Source of the DNA: Bacteroidales bacterium
GTDB taxonomy: Bacteria > Bacteroidota > Bacteroidia > Bacteroidales > P3
DNA: 6,491 bases
Assembly: GCA_017545365.1 (NCBI GenBank)
Contig: JAFWOP010000131.1
Coordinates: 1 to 6,491 of the forward strand
Direction: 5' to 3'
Under the pieces are notes generated by a model, which saw only the letters and a list, made by a program, of their open reading frames with translations, was not told the origin of the DNA and did no database searches. The stretch's first letter is position 1. The number at the start of each line of letters is the position of its first letter. A program made the position numbers and the translations under genes. Below, in pieces: positions 1 through 6,142 of the stretch.

Positions 1-22
1 GAACGGCTAAAGAAGTAAACCG

Positions 23-100
23 ATGAAACATATTGGAATAATGGTACTCCTGCTGTTGATGGCAGCGGGAGCAGGGCAATCGAATGCTGTCTCAGTCTGA
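23..100 (+). pseudogene. Orphaned signal-peptide start of the barrel gene, out of frame
   Basis: An ATG at 23 opens a 25-codon frame that ends at TGA 98-100. It encodes a typical secretion signal: Lys at position 2, a hydrophobic core (IMVLLLLMAAGAG) and a small/polar stretch (QSNA) where signal peptidase could cut. A purine-rich AAAGAAG lies 7 bases upstream. The frame differs from that of the outer-membrane barrel starting at 84, and the two overlap by 17 bases. The barrel frame is closed by a TGA at 57-59, so a frame join could only have happened between about 60 and 97. Inference: this is the original 5' end of the receptor gene, left behind after an internal deletion that was not a multiple of three, or displaced by a frameshift. 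A real 25-residue peptide, or an assembly error, cannot be excluded. Confidence 0.5.
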
Positions 101-1616
101 CGGTACGAATCCTGGCTCCATCCATTATGCCGACATCAATGCGAGCTACGACATCGACTCGCTGAACCTGCTGTCAGCCTCATTTGGGGGATACTTCTAC
201 AAGCTTAACGTGCAGGGTGATAGCCGGACGTCGCTGAGCAACTCGTCAAACGATATTCTCTATCGATTTAATAACCACTACTGGATGCCCGGCTACAGTC
301 ATCACTCCTGGAACGGAAGGCTCGATTACGAGCACAAGACGCGTCGGAAGGGCGAGCGGCTCACTCTCTCGTACATGCTCGCCCTGACGCGTCAACATTC
401 GGACCAGGAGAATACGTACACAGAAATAGTCAATGCTCCTTTCAAATATACAGGCAGTCTCCAGACAGAACGTGAGCGATTTACAGAACACACGTTCCAA
501 GCAGACTGGCTGCGTCCATTGGGCAAGGGTCACCAGCTTGAGATTGGTACGAAATATATCGATCGCAACAACAACAGCCACAATACGCAGGACTTCTATG
601 GTATCGACCTTCTCACCAACGACGAGTTCAGACATACCACCCGTGTACTCGCTGCATACGCCGACTACATCTACAATCACGAAAAGTGGTCGGCACGGGC
701 CGGACTGCGCTATGAACACAGCTATATGCAGGGTGAATATCCTGATGGGAAAGGCAACACCTACGACAAACATCTGAACGACTGGGTGCCACAGGCCTCG
801 CTGAAGTACCAGATGACGGATGCACAATCCTTGAAGTTGAGCTATACTACAAGCATCAACCGTCCAGGCATATCCTACCTGAATCCTGCTGTCGTTACAT
901 CGCCAATGGTTGTCCAACAGGGCAATCCTAACCTGGTGAGTTCACGAACGCAGCGTATCAGTCTTATCTATTCGTATATCCTACCTCATCTGACACTACA
1001 GATTGCCCCTGCCTATAACTTCAGTTCAGGTGGCATCAGCTCCATTCAGACCGCTAAAAACGACATCCGATATAACACATACGATAACATCCTTCGCTAT
1101 CGTCGATTCTCGATAGAGCAATACGTACAGTGGAAGCCATTCGATGGTACGACGATTGTCATCAACAATAATCTGCGCTACGAGCACAACGAGAACCCCA
1201 ACCTTGGCTATCGCACCTTTGGGTGGTCTGACAACTTCTATGCGAACCTCTCTCAAAAGCTACCTTGGAAGTTGCTTTTCTATGCAGTCACATACGGCAA
1301 GGTTGGCCATAGTCCCTCAGGCATCTACTACATACAACATTCCTATTATGGTTACTATTTCTCCCTGCAACGCTCGTTCCTCAAAGATGACCGCCTGACG
1401 GTGCGCCTTGGTGCTAACGCCCCATTCAACAAATACTGGACATCAGAGGCCGAGACCGTCAATGGCGACTATCGCGATTATCAGAAGTCGTGGAATCGTG
1501 CCCGTTCGTTCAGTCTCTCCGTCACTTGGCACTTCGGGTCTCTTAAAGCCAACGTCAAGAAAACCGAGCATAGCATCGAAAATGATGATGTCGTTGGTGG
1601 AATTACTAAGAAATAA
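84..1616 (+). CDS. Truncated outer-membrane beta-barrel (TonB-dependent receptor-like) protein
   Basis: The 510-residue frame is rich in alternating aromatic/polar strands typical of a Bacteroidota outer-membrane barrel (OMP_b-brl_3-like), for example YADYIYNHEKWSARAGLRYE near residues 192-211, LKLSYTTSINRPGISYLNP near 250-268 and the closing strand SFSLSVTWHFG near 478-488. The LNP...QGNPNL pattern and the lysine-rich tail after the last strand are usual for this family. Full-length members are generally about 700-850 residues and carry a signal peptide, a carboxypeptidase-regulatory-like domain and a plug before the barrel. Here the frame opens already inside the barrel, so those parts are absent. 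ATG 84 is simply the first start available; a signal-peptide start lies at 23 in another frame. Without a signal the product should not reach the outer membrane, so the gene is probably a non-functional remnant. Family assignment is confident; the functional state is inferred. Confidence 0.8.
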   Translation: MLSQSDGTNPGSIHYADINASYDIDSLNLLSASFGGYFYKLNVQGDSRTSLSNSSNDILYRFNNHYWMPGYSHHSWNGRLDYEHKTRRKGERLTLSYMLALTRQHSDQENTYTEIVNAPFKYTGSLQTERERFTEHTFQADWLRPLGKGHQLEIGTKYIDRNNNSHNTQDFYGIDLLTNDEFRHTTRVLAAYADYIYNHEKWSARAGLRYEHSYMQGEYPDGKGNTYDKHLNDWVPQASLKYQMTDAQSLKLSYTTSINRPGISYLNPAVVTSPMVVQQGNPNLVSSRTQRISLIYSYILPHLTLQIAPAYNFSSGGISSIQTAKNDIRYNTYDNILRYRRFSIEQYVQWKPFDGTTIVINNNLRYEHNENPNLGYRTFGWSDNFYANLSQKLPWKLLFYAVTYGKVGHSPSGIYYIQHSYYGYYFSLQRSFLKDDRLTVRLGANAPFNKYWTSEAETVNGDYRDYQKSWNRARSFSLSVTWHFGSLKANVKKTEHSIENDDVVGGITKK

Positions 1617-1628
1617 AGGTAATTTAGT

Positions 1629-1720
1629 AAAAAAATATAGGGAGCCTCCGCGTATTTTTCCCAAGCCGTGGGACATTTGTCCCAGGCCGTGGGAACTTTC
1701 TGGGGAGGCTCCGCATTTTT
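1629..1720. terminator. Possible bidirectional terminator after the barrel gene
   Basis: A perfect 9-bp inverted repeat (GGAGCCTCC 1641-1649, GGAGGCTCC 1704-1712) closes a structured loop. On the + strand the stem is followed after GCA by five T (1716-1720). On the - strand it is followed after CTATA by seven T (the A-run 1629-1635). This would suit a factor-independent terminator for the barrel gene and for anything arriving from the right. The 54-base loop is long for a terminator, although it contains further hairpins. Inference from structure only. Confidence 0.35.
1641..1712. repeat. Intergenic inverted-repeat element with two 21-base units
   Basis: Inside the outer 9-bp inverted repeat are two tandem 21-base units: TCCCAAGCCGTGGGA plus CATTTG (1659-1679) and TCCCAGGCCGTGGGA plus ACTTTC (1680-1700). 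Each unit is itself an imperfect palindrome (TCCC/GGGA). The junction forms another 6-bp stem, TGGGAC 1669-1674 with GTCCCA 1679-1684, so several folds compete. The flanks also share a motif, CTCCGCGTATTTTT on the left and CTCCGCATTTTT on the right. The layout suggests a dispersed intergenic repeat family; whether it recurs in the genome cannot be seen here. Confidence 0.65.
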
Positions 1721-1785
1721 GTGTGCTGTGGGATGTATTGACGTATCAGTCCGTTGGCATTCTCTATGGCTCCCTTCTGCCATGA
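1720..1785 (-). pseudogene. Short remnant of an IS30-family transposase
   Basis: Reading the - strand from 1785 down to 1720 gives SWQKGAIENANGLIRQYIP followed by QHT. This matches the strongly conserved segment around the catalytic Glu of IS30-type DDE transposases, which have S-W-x-[KR]-G-x-x-E-N-x-N-G-L-[IL]-R-[QR]; the Glu codon is at 1762-1764. Upstream, the - strand reads FKPAYC one frame away and separated by a single extra T, consistent with a one-base frameshift in a decayed gene. The coding similarity stops at the inverted-repeat element that begins at 1712. No terminal inverted repeats or intact transposase are visible, so it cannot move by itself. The match is short but very characteristic. 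Confidence 0.6.
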
Positions 1786-1912
1786 AACAGTATGCAGGTT
1801 TAAAGACTGTACCAAAGTATGCCGACTGGTTTGATGCCTTTGATGCGCTGGAGGAACATTTGAGCAATCTTCCAGTCAAATAATTATTAAAATCGACTGA
1901 AATTGAAAGTTA

Positions 1913-1946
1913 TTTGCTTTTGTTCTGATTTTTTTTGCTACTTTTG
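1913..1946 (+). promoter_or_regulatory. Candidate Bacteroidota promoter for the polysaccharide operon
   Basis: TACTTTTG at 1939-1946 fits the Bacteroidota -7 consensus TAnnTTTG exactly. Candidate -33 boxes TTTG lie at 1913-1916 (22 bases upstream of the -7 box) and 1919-1922 (16 bases upstream); the usual gap is about 19-21, so the first fits better. The predicted start of transcription is near 1951-1954, giving a leader of about 220 bases before the antiterminator gene. No inverted repeats flanking this element were found that would make it an invertible promoter of the kind known in Bacteroides capsule loci. Confidence 0.5.
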
Positions 1947-1950
1947 TAAC

Positions 1951-2174
1951 GATTTTCCGCATTCTCTGTTGGATGACTGTCGTTTTAAGCGACTATTTGA
2001 AAACAAAACAGCTCACGCCGTGCTGAGAGAGGCGAAGTCTTCGGACGGAGTCGAACGAGGCGGGCTGCATCGGAAAAGCCGCAAGGCGATTCCGCCAGAG
2101 GTAGGAAGCGGGGAATGGCATCGAACCGATGAACGAGCGATAGCTCAGCCGATGAAATGCAAAAAAGGTCCGAT
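1951..2174 (+). promoter_or_regulatory. Structured 5' leader of the antiterminator operon
   Basis: Between the promoter-like box and the UpxY-type gene lies a non-coding stretch able to form at least five local hairpins. (1) CAG 2009-2011 and CAC 2014-2016 pair with GTG and CTG 2020-2025, with a 2-base bulge. (2) GTC-TTCG-GAC at 2037-2046 has a UUCG-type loop. (3) CGGAA 2071-2075 pairs with TTCCG 2090-2094 around an inner GCC-GCAA-GGC stem (2078-2087) with a GNRA loop and an AA/GA internal loop. (4) CATCG-AAC-CGATG lies at 2119-2131. (5) GAGC-GATA-GCTC lies at 2135-2146. In Bacteroides fragilis, UpxY proteins are known to prevent early termination in exactly this leader position. The role here is inferred; no T-run after any of these hairpins makes a standard intrinsic terminator. 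Confidence 0.45.
2161..2168 (+). promoter_or_regulatory. Purine-rich ribosome-binding site choosing the 2175 start
   Basis: AAAAAAGG ends six bases before ATG 2175, a good distance for ribosome binding. The alternative in-frame ATG at 2157 has no purine-rich site upstream and lies just after the last leader hairpin (2135-2146). The later start is therefore preferred; the two products differ by six residues. Confidence 0.45.
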
Positions 2175-2843
2175 ATGAGCACATTGTCTAATGTGGAAAC
2201 TGGACGAGGCCAGGCTAAACCTCCAAGTGTCAGGGTTGCCCCTGATACCATCCCCGAAGCCAAAAGCTCACAAACAGGGGTGTCGGTAAAATATGTACCT
2301 ACACCAGACAAAAGTTGGTATGTGTTCCGCGCCTCTTACGGCAGAGAAGATAGAGCATCGGACTATATCGTAGAAGACGGCACATTTGTCTATATCGCTA
2401 AGCGTTATACTCACAAGTCGGTAAATGGTAAACAAAAGAAGGTTTTGGAGACTTTAATCCCGAACCTTCTTTTCGTATATACCACAGAAGACAAGGCCAA
2501 GGAATATGTAAAGGACACTCCCGCTCTATCTTATCTCACCTATTACTACAATCACTTTGAGTTGGACGATGACCAGAAGAATCCTCCGCTAACCATTTCC
2601 AATGAGGAAATGGAGAACTTCATCATTGCCACCTGCAACCAGAGTGAGCATCTGAAGCTTGTCACCGAATCGCAATGCCATTTCAAGGGGGGCGAGACGG
2701 TCAAGGTCATCGACGGCATGTTCAAGGGAGTCGAGGGGCGGGTAGCCCGCGTGTCGGGCCAGCAGCGGGTGGTCCTTTCTTTGTCAAACGTCGGACTCAT
2801 TTCTACGGCTTATATACCAACCGCCTTTCTGAGAGTAAAATGA
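2175..2843 (+). CDS. UpxY-family (NusG/RfaH-like) transcription antiterminator
   Basis: The 222-residue product should bind RNA polymerase and let it read through a long polysaccharide operon. A NusG N-terminal (NGN) domain begins at about residue 47 with KSWYVFRASYGRED, the usual W-Y-x-x-[RK] opening, and includes PNLLFVYT near 96-103. A KOW segment follows at about 169-222: FKGGETVKVIDGMFKGVEGRV, then VVLSLSNVGLISTAYIPTAFLRV. In Bacteroides such genes stand first in capsule operons, as here, behind a promoter-like box and a structured leader. About 46 residues precede the NGN domain; typical members begin almost directly at it, so this is an extension, rich in Pro, Ser and charged residues and probably disordered. 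Base composition shifts inside the gene (about 40% G+C at 2341-2440, 65% at 2681-2780). ATG 2157 is an alternative start. The stop overlaps the next start as ATGA. Confidence 0.9.
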   Translation: MSTLSNVETGRGQAKPPSVRVAPDTIPEAKSSQTGVSVKYVPTPDKSWYVFRASYGREDRASDYIVEDGTFVYIAKRYTHKSVNGKQKKVLETLIPNLLFVYTTEDKAKEYVKDTPALSYLTYYYNHFELDDDQKNPPLTISNEEMENFIIATCNQSEHLKLVTESQCHFKGGETVKVIDGMFKGVEGRVARVSGQQRVVLSLSNVGLISTAYIPTAFLRVK

Positions 2844-3445
2844 AGGGAATAAAAAATCATAACCAGACCAATCGCCTCATCAAGTGGACAGTCATTGCGT
2901 TTGATTTTGTGGCACTGTGGCTGCTACTGCCCCTCATCGCCATCATCATCAAGCGTCAGAGTCCTGGCCCTGTATTCTTCCGCCAGCGGCGCACGGGGCT
3001 CGACGGGTGCAAGTTCTGGTGTTGGAAGTTCCGTTCTATGCACGTCAACAGCACCGCCGACAGCCAGCAGGCAACCAAGGACGACCCGCGCAAGTTCCCC
3101 TTCGGCAACTTCATGCGCAAGACGAGCGTCGACGAGCTGCCCCAGTTCTGGAACGTGTTGCGCGGTGACATGAGTATCGTGGGACCCCGCCCCCACATGC
3201 TTGCCCATACGGAGCAGTACGACCGACTGATAGACAAGTACATGGTGCGCCACTTTGTCAAGCCCGGCATCACCGGCTGGGCTCAGGTGACGGGTTTCCG
3301 TGGCGAGACACGTGAACTGTGGCAGATGGAGGGTCGTGTAGAGCGCGACATCTGGTATATCCAGCATTGGAGTTTCTGGCTTGACTTGCGTATCATCTGG
3401 ATGACAGCCAAGACTATCTTCAAGAGAGATAAAAAGGCATATTAG
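2840..3445 (+). CDS. Initiating sugar-phosphate transferase (monotopic phosphoglycosyl transferase)
   Basis: The product (201 aa) should transfer a sugar-1-phosphate from a nucleotide sugar to undecaprenyl phosphate at the inner membrane, the first step of glycan assembly. A hydrophobic segment at residues 13-37 is followed by SPGPVFFRQRRTGLDG (41-56), the KFRSM motif (63-67), the catalytic Asp-Glu pair in SVDELPQFWNVLRGDMSIVG (96-115, D98 E99), GPRPHM (115-120) and the family's C-terminal KPGITGWAQVTGFRGE (141-156). The C-terminal half resembles the catalytic part of WcaJ-like glucose-phosphate transferases, which are usually about 460 aa with extra membrane helices and a CoA-binding-like domain. 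Those parts are absent, leaving the size of short PglC-like enzymes. The hydrophobic segment has 11 residues from FD to P where relatives usually have about 15, and Leu replaces the usual Ser before Pro31. The start at 2840 sits in an ATGA overlap. Substrate sugar is unknown. Confidence 0.88.
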   Translation: MKGIKNHNQTNRLIKWTVIAFDFVALWLLLPLIAIIIKRQSPGPVFFRQRRTGLDGCKFWCWKFRSMHVNSTADSQQATKDDPRKFPFGNFMRKTSVDELPQFWNVLRGDMSIVGPRPHMLAHTEQYDRLIDKYMVRHFVKPGITGWAQVTGFRGETRELWQMEGRVERDIWYIQHWSFWLDLRIIWMTAKTIFKRDKKAY

Positions 3446-3479
3446 AATTTTTAAACAAAAACACATATTATAACATTAC

Positions 3480-4853
3480 ATGATGAATGAACCCATTGAA
3501 ATGCGCAATCTCTACGAGCATGAGACTGACGCTTACAATCTGGAAGGCTTCAAGCCCCAGATTGTTGATGCCGCGTATCTGAAACAGCTTGGCGTTACGA
3601 TTGACCCCTCTGAGGAAACCCTGCAAGGACTTATCCGGGGGTCGAAACTGTTTATGAAACGCTTGGAGGAGCACACCGTCATCCCTAAGTCGGTGCTCTA
3701 TTTGGAGGACTGTGACCCCGACACCGTGGAAACTGAAATCCACAACTATACCGGCCGCTGCCCGACGCTGACCTTCGAGGTGAACCCCATCAAGGGCTGC
3801 CACGTGGGCTGTCAGTACTGCTTGGTGACCGATGGCGTACATGAGCAGAAGTTGGTGGCCTATGAGAACTACCACCTCTATGTGCGCAAACTCTTGGAAG
3901 AGATGAACGGTGCTTGCAGCGAAATGCCCAATGCCGTGACCAAAGAGGACATCCAGGAGCGCAGCCGTCTGCTGCAAGAACTGGCCAAAGCCATCGAAGA
4001 GGCACCGGAGAAGAAGAAGGAGATAGAGCGGAAGATTGTGGCCCTGAGCCGTGGCAAGAACTGGAACCACTACTATTACTTCACTCCCAAGACCGAGGCC
4101 CTGCAGGAGCCTACGCTCTACACCGGCATTGCCCACCGCATCCTGCGTGAGTTCATTGCCCACTTCAAGCGCTATCCCAACAGCAATGCCCGCCTCTTCA
4201 TCGCCTCGAAGGCCGGCACGAAACATCTGCTGGTAGAAAACGAGGGCGAGACCATCCTTGACCTCTTCGAGCAACTGAAAGACAAGATGCAGTTCAACAC
4301 CTCGGTGAGCATCATGCCCAAGCCGTTCCGCGACCTGCTGGAGCCCTACGCCGCCCCCATCGAGGAACGACTGGCCGCCGTGAAGATGTGTCAGGAGCGC
4401 GGCATACAGGCCAACTCGGCACTGGTACAGCCCATCTTCGTGCCCTACCTCACCGACGAGCACATCAAGGAGTTTTTCGACATGCTCCACGATGCCGGCA
4501 TCGTGAACTACAAGCCTGAGTTCCTTACCGCCTGCATGGAGAACCTGGCACAGCTTGGACAATGGTTAGGCTACTTCGACAAGACGATGGAGCGCGACCT
4601 CTACATGGACTATATCAGCCCGAAGAACGCTGACCACCGCAAGCAGCGCGGACGCACCGCCCCCAACCGTGCGCTCTCCATCGAGAACATCCAGCGGCTG
4701 ATGAAATACACCGACACCATCGGCATGTCCACCAGTATCTGCTTCTGGGTGCGCAACCAGTTGAAGGTGCCCACGAGCATCATCCCAATCATCAACCGCA
4801 ACGGCTTCCAGTGCTTGGGCTACCAGTCGAAACTCTTTAAGAGTGAAAAGTGA
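3480..4853 (+). CDS. Radical SAM protein of unknown reaction, possibly SPL-like
   Basis: The 457-residue protein carries a radical SAM cluster motif C107-x3-C111-x2-C114 (KGCHVGCQYCLV), which should hold a [4Fe-4S] cluster and cleave S-adenosylmethionine. ARLFIASKAGTKHLL (237-251) resembles the ks/t segment of the spore-photoproduct-lyase-like branch, but that is a loose visual comparison. A charged, helix-rich stretch at about 153-190 (KEDIQERSRLLQELAKAIEE and on) looks like a coiled-coil insertion. Extra cysteines at 94, 146, 304, 352, 421 and 445 could be further ligands or catalytic. Two Met codons (3480 and 3483) stand at the start, with only A+T-rich sequence upstream and no Shine-Dalgarno site. 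It lies 34 bases behind the sugar transferase and before an ATP-grasp-like gene, so a role in modifying a glycan or its precursor is inferred. Coding sequence is G+C-rich (44 of 60 bases at 4321-4380). Substrate not recognised. Confidence 0.8.
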   Translation: MMNEPIEMRNLYEHETDAYNLEGFKPQIVDAAYLKQLGVTIDPSEETLQGLIRGSKLFMKRLEEHTVIPKSVLYLEDCDPDTVETEIHNYTGRCPTLTFEVNPIKGCHVGCQYCLVTDGVHEQKLVAYENYHLYVRKLLEEMNGACSEMPNAVTKEDIQERSRLLQELAKAIEEAPEKKKEIERKIVALSRGKNWNHYYYFTPKTEALQEPTLYTGIAHRILREFIAHFKRYPNSNARLFIASKAGTKHLLVENEGETILDLFEQLKDKMQFNTSVSIMPKPFRDLLEPYAAPIEERLAAVKMCQERGIQANSALVQPIFVPYLTDEHIKEFFDMLHDAGIVNYKPEFLTACMENLAQLGQWLGYFDKTMERDLYMDYISPKNADHRKQRGRTAPNRALSIENIQRLMKYTDTIGMSTSICFWVRNQLKVPTSIIPIINRNGFQCLGYQSKLFKSEK

Positions 4854-4868
4854 AGAGTGAAGAGTGAA
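4841..4868 (+). repeat. Four tandem heptamers over the radical SAM stop codon
   Basis: GAGTGAA, AAGTGAA, GAGTGAA, GAGTGAA run without gaps, three identical and one with a single change. The stop TGA 4851-4853 lies in the second copy. Because the unit itself supplies TGA in short order in all frames, a gain or loss of a copy would change only the last few residues or the spacing to the next gene, not the body of the protein. Confidence 0.75.
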
Positions 4869-4874
4869 GAATTT

Positions 4875-4896
4875 GCTACCGCCTTCATGGCGTAGC
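4875..4896 (+). other. Intercistronic hairpin between radical SAM and ATP-grasp-like genes
   Basis: GCTA 4875-4878 and CGCC 4880-4883 pair with GGCG 4889-4892 and TAGC 4893-4896, leaving one bulged C and a TTCAT loop. No T-run follows, so it is not a standard terminator. It could mark an RNA-processing or translation-control site, or be part of a dispersed repeat together with the heptamers directly upstream. Confidence 0.5.
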
Positions 4897-4909
4897 CTGA
4901 TTATACGTT

Positions 4910-6142
4910 ATGAATTGTCAAGACGTTTGCTTTCAGCTGTTTGCTGACAAAACCGCCTACTACCACCAGTGGTATCACGACCGCCCGATGCTGATTACAT
5001 CGGAGCGGCGCGACGAGCTGCGGCGCATGCAGGCTTTGCTCTATAAGTGCATCGTCTATATGGCAGAGCACTACCGCGAGTGGGTGCCACAGTACATGCC
5101 GTTGGACGACAAGGTGATGGAAATACTGGACAGGCAGAGCCGCTATCCCTTCCGGGCTGGTGCCTACCGTCCTGACTATCTCATCAGCGACGACGGACGG
5201 CTGCTGCTGGTGGAAATCACCTGCCGCTTCTTCGGTCACGGCATCTGGGCCAACTATCCATCGGTGGTCAAGGCTGAGCTATTCATGGCCGAGCATCCGG
5301 ACGCTTCTTGGGAGAACCGCTACAACGAGTTGCTGACATGCATGCGCGACGCCATCCCCGCAAATAGTCCTGTCTATGTGCTGAAGAGCGGCGACCGGGG
5401 TAGCGAAAGTACCTTCTACACTAAGTTCTATGAGTACTACGGACATGAGGTGACCATCTATGAGGCCGCTGAGGTGGAAGCGCATATTGACCAGTGGAGT
5501 CATGATGCGGTGGTGTTCAGCGCACTCAATCAGCAAGACCTGCTGTCTTTCAAGATGGAAACCTTACAGGCCATGATAGATGCGCGGATGCTTAACGACT
5601 TCCGCACCATCTTCCTCGCTCACGACAAGCGTTTCCTCAGTCTCATCTTCGTCGATGAGTTCACACAGCAATGCCTCACAGAGGATGAAACGGTGTTCCT
5701 GCGCCAGCACACTATCCCCACCTATATATATAATAATAGGTATAAGGAGGTGTGGGAGGATGCTCTGGCGCATAAAGATGAATACATACTGAAGCCATAC
5801 GACTTAGGCAAGAGTGTAGGGCTGTATGCCGGCGTGATGACCGATGTGCAGACTTGGAGGAGTGCGCTGGGCAATCCCGATTACATCCTCCAGCCATTTA
5901 TCCACCAGCGTACCTATCCCTGCGAATGGGAAAGGCTACGGGTAGGCGAGCTTTGCTCGGGAATGGGCAGGCATTACGATGAGTATGTGTGCGGCATGAT
6001 GCTGTGCATGGACGACCGCTATTTCGACAGCGGCATGATGCGCACCAGCAGTGCTCCCGTGACCAACAAGGTGGACGACCGCAAGATGTGCGTCATCCAC
6101 AGTGACGATAACAAATTGAAAACAAAGTGTTTTGTGTTATGA
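4910..6142 (+). CDS. ATP-grasp-like ligase, circularly permuted type
   Basis: The 410-residue product matches the layout of circularly permuted ATP-grasp proteins, which use ATP to join a carboxylate to an amine or thiol. Visible blocks are RPDYLISDDGRLLLVEI (87-103; the family has R-P-D-x-h-x-x-D-G and then E-I-N), HDKRFLSLIF (238-247), FLRQHTIPTY (263-272; like the I-P-x-T block), EYILKPYDLGKSVGLYAG (291-308; Lys295 and the Gly-rich turn for nucleotide binding), YILQPFI (325-331; Gln328) and a C-terminal YVCGMMLCMDDRYF...MMRTSS (359-380). The usual metal-binding Asn after E103-I104 is Thr here, so activity is uncertain. No signal peptide or membrane segment is seen, so it is probably cytoplasmic. 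ATG 4910 has no clear ribosome-binding site. The stop overlaps the WbqC-like start as ATGA, implying linked function. Substrate unknown; I place it by motif order, not by a close match. Confidence 0.65.
   Translation: MNCQDVCFQLFADKTAYYHQWYHDRPMLITSERRDELRRMQALLYKCIVYMAEHYREWVPQYMPLDDKVMEILDRQSRYPFRAGAYRPDYLISDDGRLLLVEITCRFFGHGIWANYPSVVKAELFMAEHPDASWENRYNELLTCMRDAIPANSPVYVLKSGDRGSESTFYTKFYEYYGHEVTIYEAAEVEAHIDQWSHDAVVFSALNQQDLLSFKMETLQAMIDARMLNDFRTIFLAHDKRFLSLIFVDEFTQQCLTEDETVFLRQHTIPTYIYNNRYKEVWEDALAHKDEYILKPYDLGKSVGLYAGVMTDVQTWRSALGNPDYILQPFIHQRTYPCEWERLRVGELCSGMGRHYDEYVCGMMLCMDDRYFDSGMMRTSSAPVTNKVDDRKMCVIHSDDNKLKTKCFVL

Noticed and set aside
1..26. Possible 3' end of an upstream gene: ERLKK then TAA at 16-18, or TAKEVNR then TGA at 24-26 overlapping ATG 23
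   Set aside because: Too few codons to decide which frame, if any, is a real gene end.
1782..1883. + strand frame MKQYAGLK...EEHLSNLPVK ending at TAA 1881-1883
   Set aside because: It reads somewhat like a protein C-terminus, but it lies opposite the transposase remnant, has no recognisable family and no ribosome-binding site.
1894..2004. Direct repeat CGACTgaaaTTGAAA / CGACTatTTGAAA either side of the promoter box
   Set aside because: Short, imperfect and A+T-rich; compatible with chance.
1890..2160. Invertible promoter flanked by inverted repeats, as in Bacteroides capsule loci
   Set aside because: I looked for matching inverted arms either side of the TACTTTTG box and found none longer than a few bases.
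1985..2311. - strand frame of 108 codons across the leader and start of the antiterminator gene
   Set aside because: It is opposite a clear NusG-like gene and a structured leader, and its translation shows no domain features.
3468..4562. Long - strand frame opposite the radical SAM gene
   Set aside because: Its length follows from the high G+C third positions of the sense gene; the sense strand has the cluster motif and family features.
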